Assembly: GCF_037126465.1 (NCBI RefSeq)
Contig: NC_088203.1
Location: forward strand, 52,427,581 to 52,491,580
DNA: 64,000 nucleotides
Origin: Ornithodoros turicata
Taxonomy: Eukaryota; Arthropoda; Arachnida; Ixodida; Argasidae
Direction: 5' to 3'
The position numbers and the translations under genes were made by a program. Under the pieces are notes generated by a model, which did no database searches, had not been told where the DNA came from, and saw only the letters and a program-made list of their open reading frames with translations. Positions within the stretch are counted from its first letter, which is position 1; the number at the start of each line of letters is the position of its first letter. Positions 11,379 to 21,164 of this stretch are shown one piece after another.

Positions 11379-12689
11379 TTATACGAATTTAACGCGTCTG
11401 TCTTTGTTTATTTCCAGAACACGAGGTGTCTCGGAAACAAAGAGCACCGTGACAGCTTCTGTAAGGTTAGCAGCAAATGTCAATGTGAGACGAACATTAC
11501 CTTGAAGCACTGGACTTAGTGACTGCAGTTCCACATCCGGTGTGAGGTGATAATAAAGCATAAATGTCTCTTTTGCATATGCAGCCGGAGCTAGAGGTAT
11601 ATCCTTGCTCTTAAGTTTGTGAAGCAAATTCATGTATCCCTTTGCATAGATGTCTCGTTGAAAGTCGAAGTCGTCGGTGTAGTGTTGACCGCCAACGTCG
11701 AGCACTGCTGTTTTGAGTTTAAAATTTTCAAGCTTAAAAGGGTTCCGTTCTCTATGACCCTGATATGCTTCACTCTTGACCATCAATACGGTCAACTTAG
11801 AAGGAACTCGTTCACTATAGAGATCATCAAATATCACCTGAGATTGGTTTGGAGCGATTGTCCTATACTTAATCTCTAAACCTCGAAGAAGGTATGTGGC
11901 GGGTGTCGTTTGAAGTCTTCTTTCAATGCCAACGAGTACGCTTGGAGAAACCTGCACACGTCGGAGGTAGAGCACAATTCGAGAAAACTCTATTCTATGC
12001 TTTTCAGTCTCGCTGGGACCAGAGAGGAGTCTAAATTCGTCAGTACATTGTCTCAACACCACTCGAATATCGGTGTTATTAAGGACAAATTTTTCTTGCT
12101 GACAGATGTTGCTAAAGAAAGGAGAATAAAGATCACAGAGAGTTGATCCTTTGGTGCGTTTATAGCGTGCGAAAAGTCCTTTTGCTTCGTTGGGGATAGC
12201 AAAATTTTCAGATTCTCCCACTGGATCTGGTTCGTAAAGCATTGCAGACAAGGTGTGAGTTTGAGTAACATTGTTTGCATTTGTAACAATGTCCAAGTAA
12301 GAACGATAGGCATAATGTTCGAAATTAGATACCAGAGTCGAATTAAGATAAATGTGGACATGATGAAAGAGAGAAGATGCAAATGCTTGTACAGGAATAA
12401 CGTTGTCATTTGTCACTGTACTGCCAGTTGTAGTCAATGCTGCGTCTCCATTTTTACGCACAACTCTACATTGAATGTGTAAGAAACTCGACTGGAGATC
12501 AAAGAAGCCGCCACCGAGACCTGGAACATTATATTCAATCACACCGCTCGAGGTAGGTGCAGAAATGGGGAAAAACTCCACATATTCTGACTTCTCCAGA
12601 GAAAAGTTTGTCGGTGGAACAGAAAACAGGTCCAACTGATTCGTTGTGCAGAAGCAAGAATTTTTATGTACTAAGGCGATGGTAGACAT
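11379..12689 (-). CDS. Polinton major capsid-like protein
   Basis: The likely start is ATG 12689, giving 436 aa; the frame is open a little further upstream without an ATG. The N-terminal part (LDLFSVPPTNFSLEKSEY) and the middle (SSLFHHVHIYLNSTLVSNFE) resemble a family widespread in invertebrate genomes (F54H12.2-like) which I take to be the double jelly-roll major capsid protein of Polintons. The assignment rests on family resemblance, neighbours and length; I cannot see a fold from sequence. It lies 10 bp downstream of the small basic protein and 10 bp upstream of the protease. No internal stops are present. Confidence 0.7.
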   Translation of the reverse strand: MSTIALVHKNSCFCTTNQLDLFSVPPTNFSLEKSEYVEFFPISAPTSSGVIEYNVPGLGGGFFDLQSSFLHIQCRVVRKNGDAALTTTGSTVTNDNVIPVQAFASSLFHHVHIYLNSTLVSNFEHYAYRSYLDIVTNANNVTQTHTLSAMLYEPDPVGESENFAIPNEAKGLFARYKRTKGSTLCDLYSPFFSNICQQEKFVLNNTDIRVVLRQCTDEFRLLSGPSETEKHRIEFSRIVLYLRRVQVSPSVLVGIERRLQTTPATYLLRGLEIKYRTIAPNQSQVIFDDLYSERVPSKLTVLMVKSEAYQGHRERNPFKLENFKLKTAVLDVGGQHYTDDFDFQRDIYAKGYMNLLHKLKSKDIPLAPAAYAKETFMLYYHLTPDVELQSLSPVLQGNVRLTLTFAANLTEAVTVLFVSETPRVLEINKDRRVKFV

Positions 12690-12699
12690 CTTTTTTTCC

Positions 12700-13098
12700 T
12701 CAGGTGAAAAAGTCAACCTTTCTTCGTTTCTTCGTTGGTTTTACTGATCGATCAATTCTGTTGCCCTTGCTTTTATTACGTTTCCTACCCTTCCCTCTGA
12801 GTCTATGCAGCAACTCGTCACGAGTTGAATGGATGGTGCGACCAACCCCTTTCCTTAGTGCCTCTCCAAACGTTGTTCCCTGTTTCACTTCCTCCGCTAT
12901 GTGACGTCCTGTGTCAAGAAGTTTCCGACCTACATAGGGCGCTACTTGTTTAGTCAGTATAGGTATAAACCGCTGCACCAACTCAGAAAAAAAGCCAGAT
13001 CCAACTTGATAAAGAGGAGCTGAGTAATGTGGCAATGGTTGATCTCGTTTACCGCTGCCGAAATGCGATATACAACAGGGTGTCTGAGTTATATGCAT
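12700..13098 (-). CDS. Small basic Polinton protein, virion-associated suspected
   Basis: The frame encodes 132 aa from ATG 13098. It has a glycine-containing amphipathic stretch (QVGSGFFSELVQRFIPILTK) followed by a strongly basic tail ending in KPTKKRRKVDFFT, which looks like a nuclear localisation signal. Small proteins with a hydrophobic or amphipathic N-terminus and basic C-terminus sit at this position in related elements and have been compared with adenovirus minor core or membrane-active proteins; function here is inferred. Its start overlaps the end of the penton-like frame by 10 nt. Confidence 0.6.
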   Translation of the reverse strand: MHITQTPCCISHFGSGKRDQPLPHYSAPLYQVGSGFFSELVQRFIPILTKQVAPYVGRKLLDTGRHIAEEVKQGTTFGEALRKGVGRTIHSTRDELLHRLRGKGRKRNKSKGNRIDRSVKPTKKRRKVDFFT

Positions 13099-14138
13099 TT
13101 TCGAAAATGTAATGTTACTCCCACACGACCAGAACCAGCAATGAAGGGAATGAAATCACCTATCTCGTTTGCCAGTTCGATTTGAATGCTAGTCAGCTCC
13201 TTGACAGTCACATATTTATAGTAAAGATTTGTGAAAGAGTAGGACATAACCTCATTCCGACTCTGCAGTCTAAATGGGAGAAGTCGAAGAAGGGGTGCGG
13301 TTATATCACCTACAGCTTCACTTTCGATGATATCGCTGTAAACGAAAATGTAATTTTGCGCTGGGAAGAGGCAGACATCACGCTGAGCAACTGTGAAACT
13401 GGAGAAGGTTGTTCGTTTTCCAAATCCAAGCATCAGAGCTAAATATGGGTGAAATGTAACGTAACCCTCATTGCGACGTTCCAGTTGACAAACTCCATTA
13501 TAGGGATTGTAAAATATGAGACGAGCATCTTCTGGTAGGTGTAAGTTTGCTCGATATGCGTGATTTATCGCATCGGCGAGGTCCTTCCCTGACTCATAAT
13601 ACCCTTCTGGAACTTCGTATTTGGTTGTACGTGAACGATACGTGATTAGGGTGACTTTCTCTTCAGTGTCCACCTGATATTTCAATACTTTTACTGGCTG
13701 GCCTTCATCCAATTCCGAAGAACCGATAATCTTTTCAGGAAGGCCAAGCTTAGCAGAGAGAGTTGAACTTAATTCCAGACCAGTATTTAGTGGAAGTTGT
13801 ATTTCATAATGACCACTGACTCGTATTATTTTGGCTTGGTTTTTGAAGTGTTTCGTTAGAAGTTGACGAAAAGGTACAATAATGGTTTCTCCCGCAAGAA
13901 ACTTAACTTGCTCTGTGGTGGTTACGCCACCGAAGAGGCTAGTCTCCGATATACCATTAACGATATCTGTGACATTATTAATTGCAAATGGGATATTCAC
14001 CTCCGCCAGAGCAACCTCCCACTTTCCATCTAATTGCACTGGCTGAGCTAGTTTAACTCTGAACTTGCTCATTGTGTTATTAGGAAATACATCACTCGAG
14101 GCGTTTGACAGTAAGTTGACATAGAACTGGCTCGCCAT
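13089..14138 (-). CDS. Polinton penton-like minor capsid protein
   Basis: The 349-aa frame starts at ATG 14138. The opening FYVNLLSNASSDVFPNNTMS and then LDGKWEVALAEVNIP match a conserved start that I associate with the minor (penton-like, single jelly-roll) capsid protein of Polintons and adintoviruses. This is from memory and I give it moderate confidence. It is the promoter-proximal gene of the four-gene minus-strand block; stop and start codons overlap or lie within 10 bp throughout the block, which suggests polycistronic or closely spaced expression. No breaks are seen. Confidence 0.62.
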   Translation of the reverse strand: MASQFYVNLLSNASSDVFPNNTMSKFRVKLAQPVQLDGKWEVALAEVNIPFAINNVTDIVNGISETSLFGGVTTTEQVKFLAGETIIVPFRQLLTKHFKNQAKIIRVSGHYEIQLPLNTGLELSSTLSAKLGLPEKIIGSSELDEGQPVKVLKYQVDTEEKVTLITYRSRTTKYEVPEGYYESGKDLADAINHAYRANLHLPEDARLIFYNPYNGVCQLERRNEGYVTFHPYLALMLGFGKRTTFSSFTVAQRDVCLFPAQNYIFVYSDIIESEAVGDITAPLLRLLPFRLQSRNEVMSYSFTNLYYKYVTVKELTSIQIELANEIGDFIPFIAGSGRVGVTLHFRKCI

Positions 14139-14399
14139 TGTTTTTCTTTTTCTAAAATGAAAACAACATGATCGTGAGGAGTTCTTTTAAACCAAGAGCG
14201 AAGTCAAATGGGCGCGAAATTTAAAATTTTGGGGGCGCAGGTAGCGCCATCTGTTGAACGGCGGTAAATTTGCTGGAAGTGCTGCCATCTCTAGATGAAC
14301 GAACTCAACTCCCCATGACGCCACCTGGCGTAAAAGAAATCAAACAACCTCTCCACCCCACACAATTCTATCCTGATTAGCGACGCTAGTAAACATGTA
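14139..14399. other. Upstream flank of the Polinton gene block
   Basis: This 260-bp stretch precedes the penton-like start. It contains the paired phrases GGTAGCGCCATCTGTTGAACG and a related GTGCTGCCATCTCTAGATGAACG, i.e. a short imperfect direct repeat. No terminal inverted repeat of the Polinton is recognised. Confidence 0.4.
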
Positions 14400-14475
14400 G
14401 AGCCCCTGGCCCAGTGGCTTAAGACGCTCGTCTGACAACCTGAAGGACCCAAGTTCGATTCCTAGTGTGTTTCAC
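14398..14475 (+). mobile_element. tRNA-derived SINE head
   Basis: The sequence TGGCCCAGTGGCTTAAGAC fits an RNA polymerase III A box and AAGTTCGATTCC fits a B box, about 35 bp apart. The anticodon arm does not fold well, so this is a tRNA-derived SINE head and not a tRNA gene. The AT-rich and CRE-rich sequence downstream may be its body. Confidence 0.6.
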
Positions 14476-14477
14476 CA

Positions 14478-14650
14478 TGACGTCATTATTGTTACTTAAT
14501 CTTATCATTGATATCATATCACTAAGATTAACTATGTGACGTCACTGATTAACTATCTTATCCACTGACCTCACTGTTATGAGGGCGGAGCGGCTGCGGC
14601 CTGGAGTGACGTCATACGTCCTTGATGACGTCATTTCCTGTTTGACGTCA
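14478..14650. promoter_or_regulatory. Cluster of five palindromic TGACGTCA sites
   Basis: Exact TGACGTCA octamers occur at 14478, 14537, 14607, 14626 and 14643. This is the CRE palindrome bound by CREB/ATF-type bZIP proteins. Five exact copies in 173 bp is far above chance for an 8-mer. The last two are followed by the same TTTCCTG, so part of the cluster arose by local duplication. Function is inferred. Confidence 0.55.
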
Positions 14651-15375
14651 TTTCCTGGCTGTAGGGTTAATCTAATCGACTACTTACGTGCATTTGACAA
14701 CCTGCATTTTTATTACTCAGAGGCTCTCTTCGTAGCTAGATGGAAAGGGTGCTGGCAATGTGGCACATGTTCATAAGATGTAGAACCAGAGACACAGAAA
14801 AAAAATGACAGCATATCATGATCTCAATCATGTCATTGTGTCCGTGCTTCTGTCTCGTGTTCTGCATTTGTTAATCTTTTTGTGTAGTTTCTGGATTTTA
14901 GCCCAAATGCAGGGGTCAGCAATTAGAGAACATCCAGAACATGCAAGGCATTCGTTTCCTCATTCTCCGCATTCCTCATTCACGTAGCGTTGAAGAAGTA
15001 ACCATTTAAAGAAACAATACAGCAGTGAAGCTGGCTTCAGTACACTGCAATATGTCACATGTAACAATATACAGTATTCATCAGTGTTTCCCAAACCATG
15101 TGTCAGGACCCCCATTGAGGCCGCGATAGCCCAAACGGGGCCCAAGAGAAAGCAGATGAAGTGAGCGCAATATGCCACAAAACCAAGGAAACTATCTCGC
15201 TACGACTGCATTATATTGAAGTTGTTTTACAAAAATGCAAGTTCAGTTCAGCGCACAATCAGTCCGCAACTCGCAGCAATGCTGTCAAACAAGTGTGTCG
15301 CAGCAATCCTCACTGTATCATGACGAGACCCTGGACCTACATCAGACGCTACTTGCGCGCACTAGTATAACATTC

Positions 15376-18020
15376 ACATTTATTTATTTATTTATTTCGA
15401 GAACCCCAAGGGTCCGGAGGACATTACATGGGGGGTGGGAACTGGAGCGTAAGATACATTTACACCAACTTGAGAGAAACAAATAAGCAAGCAAAAAAGA
15501 ACAACACAATTAGCAGTAAATAAACAGGAAAATAAAGAAACGACGACAGTACAAACTTATACGACAACAAGTATTAAAGCATGAAACAGGGAGTTCGTTC
15601 ACATAAGTACAGATAATAAACAAATATGATAAGGGGGAGGAGAAAAATTTCATAGCAACTGACATACAAGCGTGGTGGTCTTGTGGGGTGGAGTAAACGG
15701 GAGAGGGTGTTACAAAATAATGTATGGTCGATAATAGTTGCGAGAGATGATGGGAGGTTGTTCCATTCGGTGGCAGTTGAACAAAAGAATGATTTGGATA
15801 ATACATTGGTATTACAATGAAAGCGTGTGACCTTATTAGTGTGGTCAATGCGAGGAAAAATGACACTCGATCGGGTGATGGGCGATTGGTGCGGTGGCAA
15901 GATGAAAAAGAACCTATGGAAGAGGGCTAACCTGGCAAGACGGAAACGATGTTCGAGTGAGTCGAGATTAAGATTTGATTTTAATGCGGTTACAGAGGTA
16001 TCGAATTAGTAGTCGTTGGAAATGAAACGGGCAGCCCGATTCCGGATGGCTTCTATGGCGTCGCAGAGATACTTTTGGGGAGGGTCCCAAATAGGTGATG
16101 CATATTGCAGCTAGCTTCGTACAAGAGCCGTGAAGGTTAGGAGCTTATGATGGAGGGCGCCAACCTGAGGGTGCGTCTAACAAAACCTAGGGAACGAGAA
16201 GCGTTAGTTATTATGTGGTTGATGTGCTCGTTCGAAGTTAGGTTGGAGGAAAGGTGGATTCCAAGATATTTGTAAGAATCTGCTCGGGTTAATGTGATAT
16301 CACTTAGAGTGTAGGGGAAGGGAGGAAGACAGGAGACCCGTCTTCGAGAGAACGACAAAATGCGACACTTTGCAATGTTCAGAGGCATTTGCTACTCATT
16401 GCACCAACGCCGGATTAGTGAAAGATCGCTTTGCAAGGTTAGTTGGTCAGAAGGAGAGAGGATTTGCCTGTACACTACACAGTCGCCAGCAAAGAGACGA
16501 ATCGTGGAAGATATGCCTGAAGGAAGGTCATTTATATAGATAAGGAAAAGGAGAGGGCCGAGGACTAAACCCTGAGGGACGCCAGAAAGCACAGGTACAT
16601 TTGGGGATAGGTGGTTGTTGCAAGTAACAAGTAACGTACGATTAGTCAGAAATTGAGCTATCCAACGGATGACATACGGGTCGAGGTTAAGCAGATAGAG
16701 TTTGTATAGAAGCTTAGAGTGCGGCACCATATCGAAGGCCTTGCGAAAGTCTAAGAAAGCTGCGTCAGTCTGATGATTATTGTCCGCGTGGAGAAAGATG
16801 TCGTGAACAAAACTGCTGGCTACTTGAGTTTCACATGAAAAGAGGTTTCGAAACCCGTGCCGCAAGGGATAGAAGACGCATTTTTCTTCAAGGTACTTAG
16901 CTACGTTGGAGTATGCGTTCGAGAATTTTACATACTATAGAAGTGAGTGAAATGGGGCGGTAGTTATTAACGATGTGGCAGCTGCCTGATTTGTGAATAG
17001 GGACAATCTTCGCCATCTTCCAGTCCTGCGGTAAAGCAGAATCTTGGAGTGACTGAGTAAATATGCAACATAGAATCTTGCTGGAAATAGATCTCGTGTT
17101 GTATAGAACCTTCGGGTTAATAGAGTCCGGACCAGCTCTTGACGACAGCTTAAGTGACTCAATGATTTTACAAATGCCATGAGTGCTGATATGAATGGGG
17201 ACCATAGGTGAGGAGGCGATTACTGATAATGGAGTTTGGGTGTACCCGTTATCGGTGTTGAAAACGGATGAAAACAAGGAAGCGAAAGCGTTGACGCAGT
17301 CGTTGTTGGCGGATGTCAGTTAGACTGATAAGATGGGATTTTGGCGGAGATCAAATTTTCCAAAATTGTTTTGGTTTATTCTTCAAGAGAGACGGGAGGT
17401 CGATGGTAAAGAACTTATGTTTCACTTCCTTGATCGAGCGCCTGTATTCCTGTTCACAGTAGTGAAATTTAGCCCATGATACGTCGTCGGCAAGATGAAT
17501 AAACACTTTTTCTTGGTTAGCAAGATTTTAAGACTTTTTGTGAACCAAGGATTGTGATCATAAGATTTCACTCTTATCTTTGGAACATGGTACTCGGTAA
17601 GGTAGTTTATGTTGTCACGAAAGAGGGACCAGTTATCCTCAATGGAGTGATGCGGGGTGCCATGAAAGGAATTTTCATACAGAGCTTCAAGACCTTCGTT
17701 GATGGCTTGGAAGTTAGCTCGAGCGTAGTCGTACATGGTTTTATCGATGAATTTACGAACATTTGGACGACTTGAAGAGATATCGAAGAAAATGGCCTTG
17801 TGCTCACTGAGACCATCAGTGACATGCAAAGATGCGATGTGCTCAGGATGGGAGGTTAAAACCAAGTCAAGGGTTGATTGTGTGGCATGAGTTATTAGGG
17901 CAGGATGTGGAACGACCTGCGATAGATTAAATGTAAGGCATAAATCCACAAACAGTGTCTCTTGTGAACTCTGGGAAAGATTGCAGTGGTGCAAATCCCA
18001 ATTTATTGACCGTATATGTA
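15376..18020 (-). mobile_element. 5'-truncated, inactive non-LTR retrotransposon (L2/CR1-like)
   Basis: The element runs on the minus strand and ends in an (AAAT)n tail at about 15376-15400. Fragments in order: end of the endonuclease (18024-17700, SEHKAIFFDI in place of the usual S-D-H), a linker, reverse transcriptase (17277-16137) and a C-terminal piece with STATEWNNLPSSL (15900-15574). The 5' end is lost near 18020, typical 5' truncation. The L2/CR1 assignment is from the domain order without RNase H and the short A-rich tail, and is tentative. Confidence 0.75.
16137..17277 (-). pseudogene. Reverse transcriptase pseudogene of the LINE
   Basis: Three pieces in different frames encode fingers (NNYRPISLTSIVCKILERIL, 17277-16897), palm (FLDFRKAFDMVPHSKLLYKL, GVPQGLVLGPLLFLIYINDL, 16865-16392) and thumb start (SYKYLGIHLSSNL, 16388-16137). 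The catalytic box normally read FADD is FAGD here, so the second-last acidic position is lost. Frames shift near 16390 and 16880. It is not functional. Confidence 0.8.
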
Positions 18021-18059
18021 TCAACGTATATTGAAGGTATATATTACTGTATATGTATC

Positions 18060-18125
18060 AGGAAGGAGTTGCCTCAGGACAGAAGCCGCTTAGAGGCGGC
18101 TTCTGTCCTGAGGCAACTCCTTCCT
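18060..18125. repeat. Perfect hairpin, 30-bp arms and 6-nt loop
   Basis: Arms are 18060-18089 and 18096-18125; the left arm begins AGGAAGGAGTTGCCTCAGGA and the right arm is its exact reverse complement. It sits next to the truncated 5' end of the LINE. Confidence 0.9.
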
Positions 18126-18535
18126 ACATTCTACCGGTTCGCTGGATTTCTACCCATCTATGTATATGTATCAGGGCAGATTTCAAGCTTCCTGAGCGCG
18201 CACAGACGGTGATCTCAGTTGTCTCGCGACGTAACAGACGGAGAAAGACACCGGCTGACACACACAGACATCCCGAAGGCTATGCCCATCTTTGTTGATG
18301 CACCCACGAATCCACAGGAAGACTGCCGAAGCTCTCCCACTCTTATTAAGTACCTGTAGCTTGAACTACAAACAGCTTGATGCACAGTCCACAAAACGAG
18401 AACAGCTGATTGCTGATATCATGGGAGCGGCCATGCGAGCCGAGAAGGACAGTTCAACAGAGGAGGTAATTTCGAACGTGGCGCTAGTCGTCGGTGCAAC
18501 AATTCCCAGAGCGAACCGACCCAGATAACGCTTTT

Positions 18536-19432
18536 CCATTCTTTTTCTTTTTAGTATTATTGATTATTATTTTTGATTAATTTCCAATTCTAATTCCAAT
18601 TCCAGCTCAACCGCTCAGCGCGCCGACACTAGTGCAACGTAGAGTCAATAAATCTCTCGGTTCCCTAAAGAGAAGGGTACTTGAAGTATATTCGTGTTTT
18701 GTGATTCCTTTTTCCCTCTCTACGTTCCAGAAACATACGCTTTCTGAGCCAAGACAATAGAGTTGCGAGCGCAGTTGACTTACAGAAGTATCCCATACAG
18801 ATCCCGTACCGTGAAGACCACCACCCCAAACGTGGTTGCCACGGTTCCGGTTTTGGCCATTTGCATGTAAAAATTCAGGGATTGATATTTTAATACACGT
18901 GCGTGTTTCAGAATTTTTAAACGTGGTGTGGATTTCAACTAGGAGAGTCTCCCACATCGGTATCTGGCTTTTGTTCAAGACGTCCTTATTAGAGTTAATT
19001 AATGAATTTAATTGATTAGTCATCCTGATTAGACATTATAGTCTTTCTTGGAAAAGATACGCGCCCGTAGAACTCAACTGTGAAAATGACGTTCTCTCGT
19101 GACTTTTTTATGAAAATTTGTCCAAGCTGAAACACACACGCACACAAAATAAACGGGGTGCCACAAAGGCATACTTCGTGGTCGTAGCCATTTTTAATAC
19201 AGATTTTTTTAAATAAAACAACTAGGACTACGTGTACATTAGTTTCGCACTTACGCGTATGCGAGTGGAGGAAAACCTTATCTGCAAGGTATTTTGGCAT
19301 TTTAATTTCCATAATTCACTAAGATGTGTTTTTTTTTATGAAGCTGTTTTTCTTTCTCTCGAGAAACAGAAAGAGCACAATTATTGAGATACCTCGCTCG
19401 CACTAACTCGGGATTCGGCAAGGGGGAGCGAG
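18536..19432. other. Spacer between inverted repeat copies, no gene recognised
   Basis: AT-rich sequence with no frame that I recognise on either strand. It contains T-rich runs near 18540 and 19330. Confidence 0.4.
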
Positions 19433-19451
19433 CCCTAACCTAACCTAACCT
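19433..19451. repeat. Short interstitial TTAGG-type repeat
   Basis: CCTAACCTAACCTAACC is a run of the arthropod telomere unit (TTAGG) on the opposite strand, about three units. It is short enough to be an internal remnant and does not indicate a chromosome end. Confidence 0.6.
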
Positions 19452-19859
19452 GAAGGAGAGCACTGCGGGACATGGAGTTGGAGATTGAGAAGTACGGCAT
19501 ATACAAAGAGGTCCTCGGAGGGAAAATTCGGGGGGGGGGGGGTAGAGCCAACACCGTGAAAGCTCGAGAAGCGGTGGACTGTTCCCCCTGCCCCCACATT
19601 CCGATTTATACCGAAACTAAACAGGAGCAGCTTTCCAAGCTAGGGCTCCGGAACGAACCGACAACAGTAAAAAAAGATAAAAAAAAAAACAAAGAAAAGA
19701 GAGGAAGGAAGCACAAAAAAGGTATATTCGCTTGAACCGCAACGGGACAAAAGACATTGCAAACACGTTTTCCCCGTGCCGGTCATCGGCATTTAGCAGC
19801 CTTTCTGAACCCTGATGTGGATTACAGGCCCAAATAATGACAAATGAGCAAGCAAGCAT

Positions 19860-20410
19860 CCGCGCTGCTCACTTTTTGGTCTTTTACGTCGTTTGAAGTG
19901 CCAATTGTTGCGCCTGCCACTAGCGCCACATTCGCGTTCAAATTGCTCCTCTGTTGAACAATCCTTGTCGGCTCGCATGGCCGCTCCCATGAAATCGGTA
20001 ATCAGCTGTTCTCGTTTTCTGCGGTGTACACCAAACTGTTCACAGTTCAAGGTACAGGTACTTAATCCGAGTGGGAAAGCCTCGGCAAACTTCCTGTGGA
20101 TTCGTGGGTGCATCAACGAAGATGGGCATAGTTTTCGGGATGGCTGTGTGTGCGACAGCTGATATCTGTGCGCTGAACTGAACTTTTATTTTTTTAAAAA
20201 CAACTTCAATATATTGCAGTTGTAGCGAGATAGTTTCCTTGATTTTGTCGCATATTGCGTTCACTTCATCTGCTTTTTCTTTTCGCCAAGTGGTGTAACC
20301 CCGCTTTGACTATTGCGGCTTCCCTAAGGTTTATGTGTCAGTTTTGGAAACACTGATATTGTTACATGTGACACATTGTAGTGTACTGCAGCCAGCTTCA
20401 CTGTTTGACT
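19860..20410 (-). repeat. Repeat copy B, inverted and uninterrupted
   Basis: This copy is inverted relative to copy A and is not split. On its minus strand it encodes a peptide including KREQLITDFMGAAMRADKD and IHRKFAEAFPLGLSTC, closely related to the peptide of copy A. I do not recognise the family. The pair has about 1.3 kb of spacer and could form a large inverted repeat. Confidence 0.7.
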
Positions 20411-20888
20411 GATAATTTGCACGGTTACCTCTTTAGTATTATTTGAATTACTTTCATCTGATACTGTACCATTAAATAGGATAGGAATCCATTATGGTTT
20501 AGAATTATTTTTCCTTTGCAATATTCCCACACTGGTCTTGGTGACAAGTTGTTTCTCATTAAATTCCTTTTGAGTTGTATTTCACACTGCTTACAGCATA
20601 ATTTGAGAATGAGGAAATGTATGCTTCACATGTTCTCAGCATCCTCTACAGCAACTGCTCTTGGGCTTAAAATCCAGAAACTACACACGAAAAAAAAAAA
20701 AAAACAGAAAACAAATGTAGAACAGACGACACAGCAAAAAGGACACGACAAAATTATTGGGACGGTGTTATGCTGTACATTTTTTGTTGTGTGTGTGTCT
20801 CTCTGGTTCTGCATTTTTGTTAACATGTGCCATGTTGCCGGCACCCTTGCCCTCTTTTCACAAAAACAGCCTCAGACATAAAAATGCA
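20411..20888. other. No gene recognised
   Basis: AT-rich stretch with an A run of about 15 near 20690 that may be a retroposed tail. No credible coding region. Confidence 0.4.
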
Positions 20889-21164
20889 GACAAAAAAGTA
20901 GAGAACTCCAACTTAACATAACAAGAGAGAACAAAGATGGGGACACAGGAAGCTTCTAGAGTCTTGGCACATACGCGGTGACCCCTCGGTTTGTAACAAA
21001 AACCGTGGCCCCTCCCCGAACAATACTCCCATCTCCTTAAATAGCGACCGGTTGTGCAATCTCTCATTCAGTTTGGCACTGATGATGTCCGTCGCGTGAC
21101 GGATGAAACGTCTGAGTAAACCTTGTTATTTGTTATGTTAAGTCGGAGTTCTCTACTTTTTGTC
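20889..21164. mobile_element. Unit with ~34-bp inverted ends and a hammerhead-like core
   Basis: Ends at 20889-20923 and 21131-21164 are near-perfect inverted repeats (shared core GTAGAGAACTCC / GGAGTTCTCTAC and AACATAAC / GTTATGTT). Inside, CTGATGA at 21079, a six-base-pair stem TCCGTC-GCGT-GACGGA and GAAAC at 21105 match the conserved core layout of a hammerhead ribozyme. Hammerhead motifs are known in Penelope-like retroelements. Stem III and a cleavage triplet are not clear, so ribozyme activity is unproven. Confidence 0.5.

Larger units (their letters stand above)
9764..14138. mobile_element. Truncated Polinton/Maverick element
   Basis: The fragment contains the 3' part of a protein-primed DNA polymerase B gene (plus strand) converging on four minus-strand frames: protease, major capsid-like, small basic protein and penton-like. 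This gene set defines Polintons, virus-like DNA elements normally 15-20 kb long. Here only 4.4 kb remains. Most of polB, the integrase and the packaging ATPase are absent, and no terminal inverted repeat is seen. The four minus-strand frames are nevertheless uninterrupted, which suggests a young insertion or recent truncation. Confidence 0.85.
15020..18535 (+). repeat. Repeat copy A, split by a LINE insertion
   Basis: Segments 15020-15255 and 18240-18535 together match the single inverted copy at 19860-20410. Shared words include CTGGCTTCAGTACACTGCAA, CGCAATATGCCACAAAACCA and GCCATGCGAGCCGAGAAGGA. The gap between the halves is occupied by the LINE at 15376-18020 and a hairpin. The right half encodes a peptide with KREQLIADIMGAAMRAEKD, also found in copy B, so the repeat once carried a coding segment of unknown family. 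Confidence 0.7.

Noticed and set aside
14398..14475. Possible tRNA gene
   Set aside because: A and B boxes are present but the anticodon and acceptor stems do not pair; it fits a SINE head.
19433..19451. Chromosome end
   Set aside because: Only about three TTAGG units, embedded in other sequence on both sides.
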